Source: Butyricimonas virosa (GTDB taxonomy: Bacteria > Bacteroidota > Bacteroidia > Bacteroidales > Marinifilaceae). Taken from it: a DNA stretch of 64,000 bases. The position numbers were made by a program, and so were the translations under genes. The stretch lies in assembly GCF_025148635.1 (NCBI RefSeq), contig NZ_CP102269.1, positions 4,712,001 through 4,776,000 of the forward strand. The letters are read 5' to 3'. Positions 55,559 through 63,077 of the stretch are shown here, in pieces (the stretch's first letter is position 1; the number at the start of each line of letters is the position of its first letter). Under the pieces are notes generated by a model, which was given only the letters and a program-made list of their open reading frames with translations, was not told the origin of the DNA and did no database searches.

Positions 55559-56767
55559 TTACATCTTTTGATCCAAATTCTTTCCCTTCTCCACATGTTC
55601 AAAATTCGGTATGAAACGCTTCATAACCTTAACAATCTCTTCCTTTGAAAAAACATCTTTTGCAAAAACATTTTTCAATTCAAAAAACAAATTGTCAATA
55701 TCATTTATCGAACGTACCTTCACCTCCTCTATAACCCCTAATGACCCAAAACGCTCCATATTCAATTTTTCACCGGGAATATAAAATTCCTCGAAACTCT
55801 TTTCGCCAGTAGTATCACTATTAAAATAAACTACAGGATACGTTTTATCATTAACAGACATTTCTGCTGCATACCTTTTCGCTTCCTCATCATTCTCGCA
55901 TCTTTTTACCTCATACCCCAACACATGCAAAAAATCATCACAAATTTGAGCAAAACTCAACATCTGTTCTTCTCCTAACTTAGGAAAAAATATCTCTTTA
56001 TTTTTACCCAAAATACACGAGAGCATACAAATTTGCCCACTCTCATCTGGTGAAACAAAATAACGTTTTACATCCAATGGAGCCACCAATGGTTGCTTTT
56101 TCATTAAACGATCAATAAATCCTGCCAACAATGAACCATTAGAAAAAGCAACATTTGCAAAACGTGCTGTACTAATTTTAAATTTATCAGAGTAGGCAAA
56201 TATCATATCTTCCATGATTTTCTTACTCGCCCCCATCACATTCACGGGATTAGCAGCCTTATCCGTTGATACACAAAAAAAATGTTTTGGAGGGATCTCG
56301 ACCAACAGATCTAGCAGACAACGAGCTTTTATCACGTTATTCTCTAACAAAGCCTCTACAGAATATTGATCTTTTTCGCTTCTAACATGCTTATGCGCAG
56401 AAAAATTAGCAACAATATCAAAACCGTTAGCCTCCCTAAATATCTTTCCCAAAATAGGATCAGCATAATTAATAGGATAAGTTCGATATTTTTCTGGTAC
56501 ATACATACCATTTGTTGAACGCAAATCTCGAGTTAACTCTGTCAAGCCATTCTCACTAATATCGACCACCACTAATTCTATTGGCTTAAAAGGTAATATT
56601 GCTCTTATAAATGATGAACCTATTGTACCTGCACCTCCAATCACTAATACTTTTTTCCCTTGAATTTCTTTCAACAATTCTTCTTTGTTTGACTCTATAT
56701 CTTGAGCAAACATGCTAACAGGCCTTTTCGTAATATATTCAGAAATAAAGATATTTATATCAATCAT
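55559..56767 (-). CDS. UDP-HexNAc 4,6-dehydratase-like SDR (LegB/CapD family)
   Basis: A 402-residue soluble dehydratase with VLVIGGAGTIGSSFIRAIL as Rossmann motif and STDKAANPVNVMGASK as catalytic site, where Met replaces the usual Tyr as in PseB/FlaA1-type enzymes. The N-terminal ~35-residue extension (ISEYITKRPVSMF) is characteristic of LegB-like proteins. It would make a 4-keto-6-deoxy sugar nucleotide for the aminotransferase downstream. First sugar gene of locus 2 after the UpxZ-like gene. Confidence 0.9.
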   Translation of the reverse strand: MIDINIFISEYITKRPVSMFAQDIESNKEELLKEIQGKKVLVIGGAGTIGSSFIRAILPFKPIELVVVDISENGLTELTRDLRSTNGMYVPEKYRTYPINYADPILGKIFREANGFDIVANFSAHKHVRSEKDQYSVEALLENNVIKARCLLDLLVEIPPKHFFCVSTDKAANPVNVMGASKKIMEDMIFAYSDKFKISTARFANVAFSNGSLLAGFIDRLMKKQPLVAPLDVKRYFVSPDESGQICMLSCILGKNKEIFFPKLGEEQMLSFAQICDDFLHVLGYEVKRCENDEEAKRYAAEMSVNDKTYPVVYFNSDTTGEKSFEEFYIPGEKLNMERFGSLGVIEEVKVRSINDIDNLFFELKNVFAKDVFSKEEIVKVMKRFIPNFEHVEKGKNLDQKM

Positions 56768-56800
56768 AAAAGGACTTACTAAATAATAAAATACTAATTT

Positions 56801-57499
56801 TCAATTATTCTCCAACTTCACATATTCACATGAAGCCAATACATTAAAATGCAATACTTGACTTAACATCGTTTCATGCATTACATCACTTTTCAATAAA
56901 AACAACATCTTATCTTTAAGATGATTCACTACATACTCACATACCTCCCCTTCGCCAACAATATTTGCATAAAATTCAAAGGAATGTAAATATGCCCATA
57001 CTTCTCCATCAGTCAAATTATTTTCTAAAACACGAGTTTTAAACTCTTTTACTATCTCCTTTGCCAACTTTGCACATTCCTCCTCCCCCGTAAAATAATA
57101 ACAACTACACAACAACCTACACATCTCCGGAGTCCGACAAGGTAACACGATCTCTCCATTCCTCTCCGGGGATATAATCCCGTAAGCCGCATCCAACGCT
57201 ATATCTAAAAAATCCATATCGGAATAAGTCAAATAAGCCCCCATCAAGTCGGCAATATGTCCAACTCGATCTTCCAATGTCACAGACGGATCTTTTATCA
57301 AATCCGCTAACTCCCCTGCTATTTCTCGAATCCGTTCATGGATGTCCCATTGGCTACCATACACGTCTTCCAACCACGGGCTTACTCGCACGATGGAATA
57401 AACCGAGATATACCCATGCAATAAGCCGGACAACGCAGATGGAGGAAAATCCCCGATCGGGATGGCCGATACTTTCTTGTACAAATCATTAAGATTCAT
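56801..57499 (-). CDS. UpxZ-like protein (predicted antagonist of other UpxY antiterminators)
   Basis: A 232-residue, mostly helical protein with no enzyme motif, directly after UpxY (11-bp gap). In Bacteroides capsule loci this position holds UpxZ, which inhibits UpxY proteins of other loci. The segment MCRLLCSCYYFTGEEECAKLAKEIV resembles the CRLL-YCY...EE-A-EA pattern of UpxZ, and LMGAYLTYSD its helical core. It is longer than usual UpxZ (about 160 residues). I chose the ATG at 57499 over a GTG at 57505. Assignment is mainly positional. Confidence 0.55.
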   Translation of the reverse strand: MNLNDLYKKVSAIPIGDFPPSALSGLLHGYISVYSIVRVSPWLEDVYGSQWDIHERIREIAGELADLIKDPSVTLEDRVGHIADLMGAYLTYSDMDFLDIALDAAYGIISPERNGEIVLPCRTPEMCRLLCSCYYFTGEEECAKLAKEIVKEFKTRVLENNLTDGEVWAYLHSFEFYANIVGEGEVCEYVVNHLKDKMLFLLKSDVMHETMLSQVLHFNVLASCEYVKLENN

Positions 57500-57510
57500 C
57501 GCCACTATCT

Positions 57511-58035
57511 CTATTTTATTTTTTCTAGGAATGAACCCGGAATGTAAGAGGTTGCCACAGAAACAACCCCTTCCAGGCGCACTATTACGCGTTTATGCCC
57601 CTTTATGCGGAGCAATTCTCCTTCAAGTCCAATTAGCGGACCTTTGATTACCCTTACCCGATCGCCTCGCTTCAACTCTTCATTGATCACCTCCACGGTG
57701 GAATCTGAAAAGTCAAGCAAGAACATAAAATCACGCATTTGCTTATCGGGAACTATCAGCAAATGACGAGTTTCTAAGTCTTTCAGGTAAACGACGTTTA
57801 AACCATGTTCATTAAGTAACGAGAAAGCTGTTGTTTGATCCGTCCGAATAAAAATCAAATGAGGGATCAAGATTACCCGCACGTTTTTCTTCCCGAAAGA
57901 AGTCTCACGCACCTCATCACGCATGGCTAGATAGTTTTCTATCGCCAAGTGATCTAATCGCTTTTTAATCGTTAATTCCTGATTGATTTTAGTGTACGCC
58001 GCATACCAATGCATTTTTCTCGTACCCTCTGACAT
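57511..58035 (-). CDS. UpxY-family (NusG-like) transcription antiterminator, locus 2
   Basis: A 174-residue NusG paralogue that opens polysaccharide locus 2. The NGN domain begins MHWYAAYTKINQELTIKKRL, the linker contains LKDLETRHLLIVPDKQMRDFM, and the C-terminal KOW domain has RVIKGPLIGLEGELLRIKG. UpxY proteins load on polymerase in the leader and prevent early termination. The ATG at 58035 follows a long leader with an upstream promoter lying between inverted repeats. Confidence 0.93.
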   Translation of the reverse strand: MSEGTRKMHWYAAYTKINQELTIKKRLDHLAIENYLAMRDEVRETSFGKKNVRVILIPHLIFIRTDQTTAFSLLNEHGLNVVYLKDLETRHLLIVPDKQMRDFMFLLDFSDSTVEVINEELKRGDRVRVIKGPLIGLEGELLRIKGHKRVIVRLEGVVSVATSYIPGSFLEKIK

Positions 58036-58275
58036 ATTTTATAGCTTGTGAAATCTGGAAATTCTCGTGATTGGTTAATAAAAATTCAATATATCACGAT
58101 TAATATAGATACGCTTCGCGCACTAACCTGTAGAATCAGGCTTAACGTTTTATGCCCATGTGCCTCACGCACCATCCTTAAACAGGTACAGCACGTAAAA
58201 ACTGTCTTTGGGAAGAATTACATTCATTCCCACGCAAATAATCTGATTATACTGATTCTAGATATTGATCTAAAA

Positions 58276-58287
58276 AAACGATCGATT
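58276..58287 (+). repeat. inverted repeat, left arm of predicted invertible promoter
   Basis: AAACGATCGATT is perfectly inverted at 58415-58426. With flanks the match is about 17 of 21 positions. The arms enclose 127 bp including the locus 2 promoter. Confidence 0.75.
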
Positions 58288-58296
58288 ATTGCGTTG

Positions 58297-58325
58297 CAAA
58301 TATACTAATTTTTCATGCTTACAAA
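58297..58325 (-). promoter_or_regulatory. sigma-ABfr-like promoter driving locus 2 (inside inverted repeats)
   Basis: On the minus strand TTTG (58325-58322), a 17-bp spacer and TATATTTG (58304-58297) match both boxes, with a slightly short spacer. It points at UpxY in the given sequence, so this is the ON orientation if the segment inverts. Confidence 0.65.
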
Positions 58326-58414
58326 TGGAATGCAGATATTTTTTTTCTTTTTAACCATCAAGCGGTTGACATATTTGCCCGAAATGAAAAATTATTAAAT
58401 GTGTTAATATCATC

Positions 58415-58426
58415 AATCGATCGTTT
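58415..58426 (-). repeat. inverted repeat, right arm of predicted invertible promoter
   Basis: AATCGATCGTTT is the exact reverse complement of 58276-58287. Confidence 0.75.
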
Positions 58427-58593
58427 ATTAACACAATAAACATTTTAAAATCAATCCTTTTTATTCTAATTTCTCCCTAGACAAATCTTTCGTTTCCCTA
58501 TTGATACACAAATTTTAACTCACAAAAAAAACGGATGAGAAACATTACAATTATTCCCTCATCCGTGGTCATTTCTTAATTAAATATCCAGCC

Positions 58594-59235
58594 TCACGTT
58601 AATCTAAAATACCCCGAATCCGAAAAATGAGTACAATCCACCGAGCCAAAGAAATAAAAGAGATGAGCAGGATTTTGTTCCTGCAAAGGAAGCTCTACTA
58701 TAGCACCTCCATCTCCCCGGCAATCGGGCAATCGGTCGAATAAAGAGAAACGAAACGTCTCGTCATCATACATCAGGAATAGATACAAATGATCGGTTCC
58801 CTCTCCCTGCAGTTCATCCATTCCCGTTTTCCACGTGATAACAATCCCTCTCCTATCTTCCACTTTCACACACACGCCCAACGGTAAACGCAAATCCCCA
58901 TAACTCATTTTTAAACGAGAAAAATCAAGGATACCCCCTTTCAGATTAAAAGCCGAATAATTCATCCGAATAAAGTTATGATACCCGGTCATGCCATCCG
59001 GACGGGGAGAAACCCGCCAAATTTCCCGCATAAATGTACCTTTAATAGCTCGATACAACATCACGACACACCGGAAACGAGCTCGCCCCAATTGTTGGCG
59101 GGGACTCACCACTTTTTTCTTTTTCGTATCATGTTTGATCCGCCGCACGTAACGACGATGATTCCGACAATAAAATAACAAATCGTCGATTCGCCCCAGA
59201 AAATTTTCCAAAGAAATAATATTCTTCTTATTCAT
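58594..59235 (-). CDS. divergent DUF6266-like protein
   Basis: A 213-residue protein that follows the same plan as the DUF6266 protein at 35810-36439: a basic stretch (RRYVRRIKHDTKKKKVV), SPRQQLGRARFR in place of NPRTDKQRVQRAK, and GYHNFIRMNYSAF in place of GYNGFVSANLQAV, then beta-rich sequence. The N terminus lacks the usual MAI...G start. It is the last gene of a minus-strand group with an amidase and a holin-like protein, and its 3' end faces the locus 2 promoter region. Function unknown. Confidence 0.6.
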   Translation of the reverse strand: MNKKNIISLENFLGRIDDLLFYCRNHRRYVRRIKHDTKKKKVVSPRQQLGRARFRCVVMLYRAIKGTFMREIWRVSPRPDGMTGYHNFIRMNYSAFNLKGGILDFSRLKMSYGDLRLPLGVCVKVEDRRGIVITWKTGMDELQGEGTDHLYLFLMYDDETFRFSLFDRLPDCRGDGGAIVELPLQEQNPAHLFYFFGSVDCTHFSDSGYFRLT

Positions 59236-59260
59236 ACCATTATCAACTAAATAATTAAAC

Positions 59261-59364
59261 TTACATCTATTCGTTATCTCCTCGTCATACTATCGCCAAA
59301 GCTGCCTTCCATAGAAACGAATAGATAACGACACCTTAACGAAAAGGATAACGAACAGATGTAA
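59261..59364. repeat. inverted-repeat element between amidase and DUF6266-like gene
   Basis: Outer arms TTACATCTATTCGTTATCT (59261-59279) and GGATAACGAACAGATGTAA (59346-59364) are inverted with 17 of 19 matches. A third related unit, ACGAATAGATAACG (59317-59330), lies between them. The 197-bp gap holds no gene. Function is unknown; it could be a recombination site, an RNA structure or a binding site. Confidence 0.6.
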
Positions 59365-59432
59365 AAGGAAAACAAACCCAAGAACGTTCCTACCCAAGTA
59401 TTACACAAAGGCAAGAATCTCCAAACACGAGG

Positions 59433-60014
59433 TCATTCTTTCAATAAATCATGAAACCGTTCCCACGGGAAAGCCGGACCCGGATCAAGTTTACGAGAGG
59501 TAATATCGGAATGGCCCACGATATACCGGATCGGGTAATTCCGTTTCAATACCCGACACACTTCCACCAATGCCTCGATCTGCACCGACGGGTAGGAATG
59601 CCAATAGGATGCACGTCCCTTTTCAACAGTCGTGAAGACTTCATCAGGCATGATCTGTTTGTTGAACCAAGTAAACCACCCCTGTCCCCGACGATGCAAA
59701 GGTCCGGCATTATCCAATTCGATCCCGATCGAGAAATTGTTCACGTTCTGCCGTCCCTCCAAAGAACTATACCCGGCGTGCCACGCTTTCACGTTGAAAG
59801 GTAATAATTGTAGGATCTGTCCCGAACGGGCAATCACGAGATGAGCCGACACGGAAGTATCTGCCCTCGCCAGTAATTGAGCCGACGACATGGCATTCCC
59901 GCCTCCGGTGTAGTGGATAACAATGGTATCCGTGACGGGTAGCAAACTTGATTTTTTGTTACAATGCATCTGTTTCACGTTAGGTGCTACTAATTTGTGA
60001 TTCTCAACTTCCAT
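59433..60014 (-). CDS. N-acetylmuramoyl-L-alanine amidase (Amidase_2/PGRP-like)
   Basis: A zinc amidase of about 193 residues that cuts the peptide stem from peptidoglycan. Zinc ligands are the His in TIVIHYTGGG and the His and Asp of YIVGHSDITSRKLDPGPAFPW; VSAHLVIARSGQILQLLPF and NNFSIGIELDNAG are core strands. No signal peptide, so it resembles a phage endolysin that would need a holin. The upstream holin-like gene overlaps it. I use the ATG at 60014; a GTG at 60020 is possible. Confidence 0.92.
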   Translation of the reverse strand: MEVENHKLVAPNVKQMHCNKKSSLLPVTDTIVIHYTGGGNAMSSAQLLARADTSVSAHLVIARSGQILQLLPFNVKAWHAGYSSLEGRQNVNNFSIGIELDNAGPLHRRGQGWFTWFNKQIMPDEVFTTVEKGRASYWHSYPSVQIEALVEVCRVLKRNYPIRYIVGHSDITSRKLDPGPAFPWERFHDLLKE

Positions 60015-60016
60015 AC

Positions 60017-60400
60017 TCACTTCTTTAAGAGGTTCTTGATTCTTTTACCTAATCCTTGAGATACCGATTCGAAGCTCCGACCGACAACATAACCACCTAA
60101 CCCGATCTCCAACAGATCCCAGAAACGGGAACCATTATCAGGCAAAGGAAGCGGGGTGAATATCCCCAGTAACACGACAGAGGAAAACACGAGCATCACG
60201 ATCGGACGCCACGAACGTTGCAGCCAGTTCCCCTGTGATTCGGAACGGATCACGGAAGATTGTTCCCGCTGCAAATCCGCCTCAAAACGGGAAAGCACTT
60301 CCGTCAAGTTGGCTCGTAATTGCATTTTCTCTTTTGAAGAAAGGGTAAGCGAGTCAATCACGTCGCCGATCTCGCTTACCAAATTCGATAACATTTTCAT
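60017..60400 (-). CDS. 3TM-type holin-like membrane protein
   Basis: About 127 residues. The N-terminal half is a charged helix (LTLSSKEKMQLRANLTEVLSRF) and the C-terminal half has SWRPIVMLVFSSVVLLGIF and FWDLLEIGLGGYVVGRSFE, the W-R-P and GLGGYVVGRS pattern of 3TM holins found in phages and gene-transfer agents. Its stop overlaps the amidase start region, forming a holin-lysin pair. In-frame starts up to 60448 exist; MKMLSNL at 60400 is preferred. Confidence 0.7.
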   Translation of the reverse strand: MKMLSNLVSEIGDVIDSLTLSSKEKMQLRANLTEVLSRFEADLQREQSSVIRSESQGNWLQRSWRPIVMLVFSSVVLLGIFTPLPLPDNGSRFWDLLEIGLGGYVVGRSFESVSQGLGKRIKNLLKK

Positions 60401-60557
60401 CTTTTCATTTTTAAAAGTTCTACATTCGAGTAATAATTTCATTCCCAAAAATAGAACCCGTGAAAAGGGAAAATTGTATCATTTTATATTAAACACGCAA
60501 CACCATGAATATAATCACATTACATGCAAAAAGTGATACATTCACACTCCACGCTAA

Positions 60558-61238
60558 CTAATTGCCTTTCTGCACTTCTTCCTTATATTTCCTGCAGAAA
60601 CGGTCCAAATTCAGAAAACGATTTTTACAATTAAAAACACGTTCTACCAGCAAATCCGGACGATCAGGTACTTTTATATTGAGTAAACGGCAAGTATCTT
60701 TCACTAATTGAGGCAAATTTATCTTACCGGAAACCCCTTCCAATTTTCGACACGCACACAACGCCACGCAAAAATGTGTTACCTCGGAAGTTTTACCGAC
60801 AAAACGGTACGGGTAATCCGGAAAACGATCGTCTTCCCCGATAAATGTCCGGATACGGTTAAGCGATTCCCACTGAACCTGCAGGAAAGGAAGGACCCGC
60901 TTTTGTAGTGCATCGGAAGGAATTACCCAAATGCCATTATTTTTCCTGCAAATCAAATCCGGACGAGTTATTCGTCCATTCTTTTTCTGTTGAAATTGAT
61001 TCCTAATCGTCAAAAGATGAGGTACTAGCATCTGCCGGTACTCCTTACCGATCACGCCACAAGGAAAAAACTCCACCAATTCGTTCATCAATTTCAACTC
61101 CAAGATCATCAAATGGGTCCTGTAGGCAGCCACATCCCGATGATGGTTAAACACATAGGTACACGTCGCATCCTTCGTCATCAAAACATTAACAACGAGT
61201 AATTCCCGCTCATAGTCCTCGAAAAAATTTGTATTCAT
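60558..61238 (-). CDS. unknown protein (helical, faint RteC-like C terminus)
   Basis: A protein of about 226 residues with no signal peptide or membrane segment. I do not recognise it firmly. The C-terminal ~85 residues (KTSEVTHFCVALCACRKLEG, then LVERVFNCKNRFLNLDRFC) have the spacing of the RteC C-terminal region of Bacteroides conjugative elements, where a helical segment ends in RK-NRTKFLD. It is 110 bp upstream of the holin-like gene on the same strand. An alternative ATG at 61280 adds 14 residues. Confidence 0.55.
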   Translation of the reverse strand: MNTNFFEDYERELLVVNVLMTKDATCTYVFNHHRDVAAYRTHLMILELKLMNELVEFFPCGVIGKEYRQMLVPHLLTIRNQFQQKKNGRITRPDLICRKNNGIWVIPSDALQKRVLPFLQVQWESLNRIRTFIGEDDRFPDYPYRFVGKTSEVTHFCVALCACRKLEGVSGKINLPQLVKDTCRLLNIKVPDRPDLLVERVFNCKNRFLNLDRFCRKYKEEVQKGN

Positions 61239-61433
61239 ATCTACTGTTTTTTCACGAGAACGCCGGATTCCACAAGCCATATATCATTCCGCATCCCCCA
61301 TCGACACGATGGATATACCTTCAATAACAAATTCTAATTTATCACCACAATTTTAAAGAAAAAATAGACTATACCATATCTATACAGACAGATTCTCGAA
61401 TAAAACAAAGATATGATAATTCGATAGTGATTC

Positions 61434-61475
61434 CAAAAAAGAAAAACCTGAAAATGAGTTTATCATTTTCAGGTT
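61434..61475 (-). terminator. Rho-independent terminator after rubrerythrin (minus strand)
   Basis: A 13-bp perfect stem (61463-61475 with 61445-61457) with a five-base loop is followed on the minus strand by a T-rich run. It lies 21 bp past the rubrerythrin stop. Confidence 0.9.
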
Positions 61476-61495
61476 CCTGTACTCATCTACTAATC

Positions 61496-62074
61496 TCAAT
61501 AATTCTCTACCAGTAATTCAAAAAATCCTTGCGGATGGAGGCAAGCAGGACAAACTTTAGGAGCTGCAGGACCTTCGTGAACATACCCGCATTTGCGACA
61601 ATACCATTTTACCGTTTTCGGACGTTCAAAAAGGATACCGTCCTGCAAGTTTGACAAGAGTTTCCGATACCTCGTTTCATGATTTCTTTCCGCCTCGATA
61701 ATCATACGGTACATCACGGAAATATCCTTAAATCCCTCCTCCTCGGCCACTCTGGCGAATTCCGGGTACAAGTGATGCCACTCGTCATATTCACCTTCCG
61801 CAGCCTCAACCAGATTACTGGCCGTGTCCAGAATAACCCCGGCAGGATACGCCGCAGTGATCTCCAACATTCCACCTTCCAAACGACTGAAGAAACGCTT
61901 CGCGTGCATCTCTTCTTGCAAAGCGGTCTCGTAGAATATACCCGCAATCTGTTCGTACCCCTCTTTTTTCGCTACTTCAGAGAAAAAAGTATACCGATTT
62001 TTTGCCTGCGATTCCCCGGCAAACGATTTTAAAAGATTGGCCTCTGTTAAAGTACCCTTTACACTTTTGTTCAT
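61496..62074 (-). CDS. rbr: rubrerythrin
   Basis: A 192-residue non-haem iron peroxidase that reduces hydrogen peroxide in anaerobes. The four-helix di-iron domain has ESQAKNRYTFFSEVAKKEGY, EEMHAKRFF and ERNHETRY as E-x2-H-type ligands. The C-terminal rubredoxin-like domain has C-x2-C pairs in YCRKCGYVH and CPACLHP. It fits an anaerobic gut organism. Transcribed alone and closed by a strong terminator. Confidence 0.96.
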   Translation of the reverse strand: MNKSVKGTLTEANLLKSFAGESQAKNRYTFFSEVAKKEGYEQIAGIFYETALQEEMHAKRFFSRLEGGMLEITAAYPAGVILDTASNLVEAAEGEYDEWHHLYPEFARVAEEEGFKDISVMYRMIIEAERNHETRYRKLLSNLQDGILFERPKTVKWYCRKCGYVHEGPAAPKVCPACLHPQGFFELLVENY

Positions 62075-62102
62075 GGTTTTTCCTTTTCTTTACGAAAAGA
62101 AA

Positions 62103-62219
62103 AAGTTACAAGTTACAGGTTTGCTGGCTACAAGTTAAAATCTAGTTTGAGTCTAAATAACCTGCAACTTGTAACCTGCTAACTTGTAACACTACTACGG
62201 GACTTGTTCCCGTGGTAGT
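62103..62219. repeat. intergenic repeat cluster and hairpin upstream of rubrerythrin
   Basis: Units of ACAAGTTACAGG and its complement CCTGnAACTTGTAAC occur on both sides of this gap (62104-62138 and 62159-62190), giving an imperfect inverted repeat. A separate 12-bp stem (62191-62202 with 62208-62219, one G-U pair) follows without a T run. No gene is present. Confidence 0.55.
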
Positions 62220-62276
62220 ATAAATACCCTTTCATTTTTACGCATTTCTCTCCTTTAGTTGCAAAATATTAAGATA

Positions 62277-62284
62277 TACTTTTG
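62277..62284 (+). promoter_or_regulatory. -7 box candidate for the hdrC-like gene
   Basis: TACTTTTG fits TAnnTTTG and lies 46 bp before the ATG at 62331. A TTG at 62259-62261 is only 15 bp upstream, so the -33 box is weak. Confidence 0.35.
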
Positions 62285-62330
62285 TATGCAAAAGAATTAT
62301 GACGAGTAATTTTTTCATATAGAGTTAATT

Positions 62331-63023
62331 ATGTCAGAGATTTTAAAGAAGTTACAAAAAGATATTCATTTCATCGAAGGGCTGAATAGCTGTATGAATT
62401 GCGGGATATGCACGGCAATTTGTCCGGCAGCCGAATTCTATAACTATGACCCGCGGGTGATCGTGGAAACCGTGCAACGGGGGAATGAAGAAGAGATCGA
62501 AGAGTTATTGAAAAGCGACACGATCTGGTACTGCGGGGAATGTATGTCTTGTAAAACCCGTTGCCCGCGTTGCAACACGCCGGGCCTCGTGATCATGGCA
62601 TTAAGAAAAATATCGCAAGAACTGGGATATTTTGTCTATTCGGAAAAAGGACGTCAACAATACGCGCTTAAACATGTGGTTGGGGAATCCATACTCAAAA
62701 GAGGGTATTGCGTTACTCCCGATTTAGTGAAACCGGAAATGCACCCGGAGCAAGGTCCCGTGTGGGAATGGATATACGAGCATCTGGATGACGTGTACGA
62801 ACGTATGCACTCGAATTACCGCCAACCGGGAGCCGGGGCTTTACGGGAAGTGGATTCGGAAAGCATGGATGAGTTACGAAAAATCTTCGACGTGACCGGG
62901 GGAACCGAATTCTTGGAAAAAATTGACAGTTGCTCTCAACACGTGGCCGACGAAGAGAAAGTTGATCTGGAAGAGGCTTATTTCCTGAAAACATACATGG
63001 AAAACAGCGGGAAACACCAGTAG
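62331..63023 (+). CDS. heterodisulfide reductase subunit C-like iron-sulfur protein
   Basis: A 230-residue protein with two [4Fe-4S] motifs: CMNCGICTAICP (about residues 21-32) and CGECMSCKTRCP (about 68-79), the HdrC arrangement. The C-terminal half is helical and has no further Cys cluster. Such subunits pass electrons to an HdrB-type partner, encoded next (55-bp gap). The physiological thiol-disulfide or quinone partner is unknown. HdrA-like genes, if any, lie beyond the window. Confidence 0.88.
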   Translation: MSEILKKLQKDIHFIEGLNSCMNCGICTAICPAAEFYNYDPRVIVETVQRGNEEEIEELLKSDTIWYCGECMSCKTRCPRCNTPGLVIMALRKISQELGYFVYSEKGRQQYALKHVVGESILKRGYCVTPDLVKPEMHPEQGPVWEWIYEHLDDVYERMHSNYRQPGAGALREVDSESMDELRKIFDVTGGTEFLEKIDSCSQHVADEEKVDLEEAYFLKTYMENSGKHQ

Positions 63024-63077
63024 AAAGATAAAAGTTTAAAACGAATTCAAGCAATTAACAGGAACTAAAATAGCGAG

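Larger units (their letters stand above)
58036..58593. other. locus 2 leader and invertible-promoter region
   Basis: This 558-bp gap holds no gene. It contains a promoter (58297-58325, minus strand) and the flanking inverted repeats (58276-58287, 58415-58426). The leader from about 58290 to 58036 is roughly 255 bases. It can form a hairpin (58231-58222 with 58218-58210, GGGAA/TTCCC core, one bulge, three-base loop) followed 7 nt later by TTTTT, a possible attenuator on which UpxY could act. Confidence 0.65.

Noticed and set aside
51472..56767. Legionaminic or other nonulosonic acid pathway
   Set aside because: LegB-, LegC- and PtmE-like genes are present, but no NeuB, NeuC or NeuA homologue is seen in the locus.
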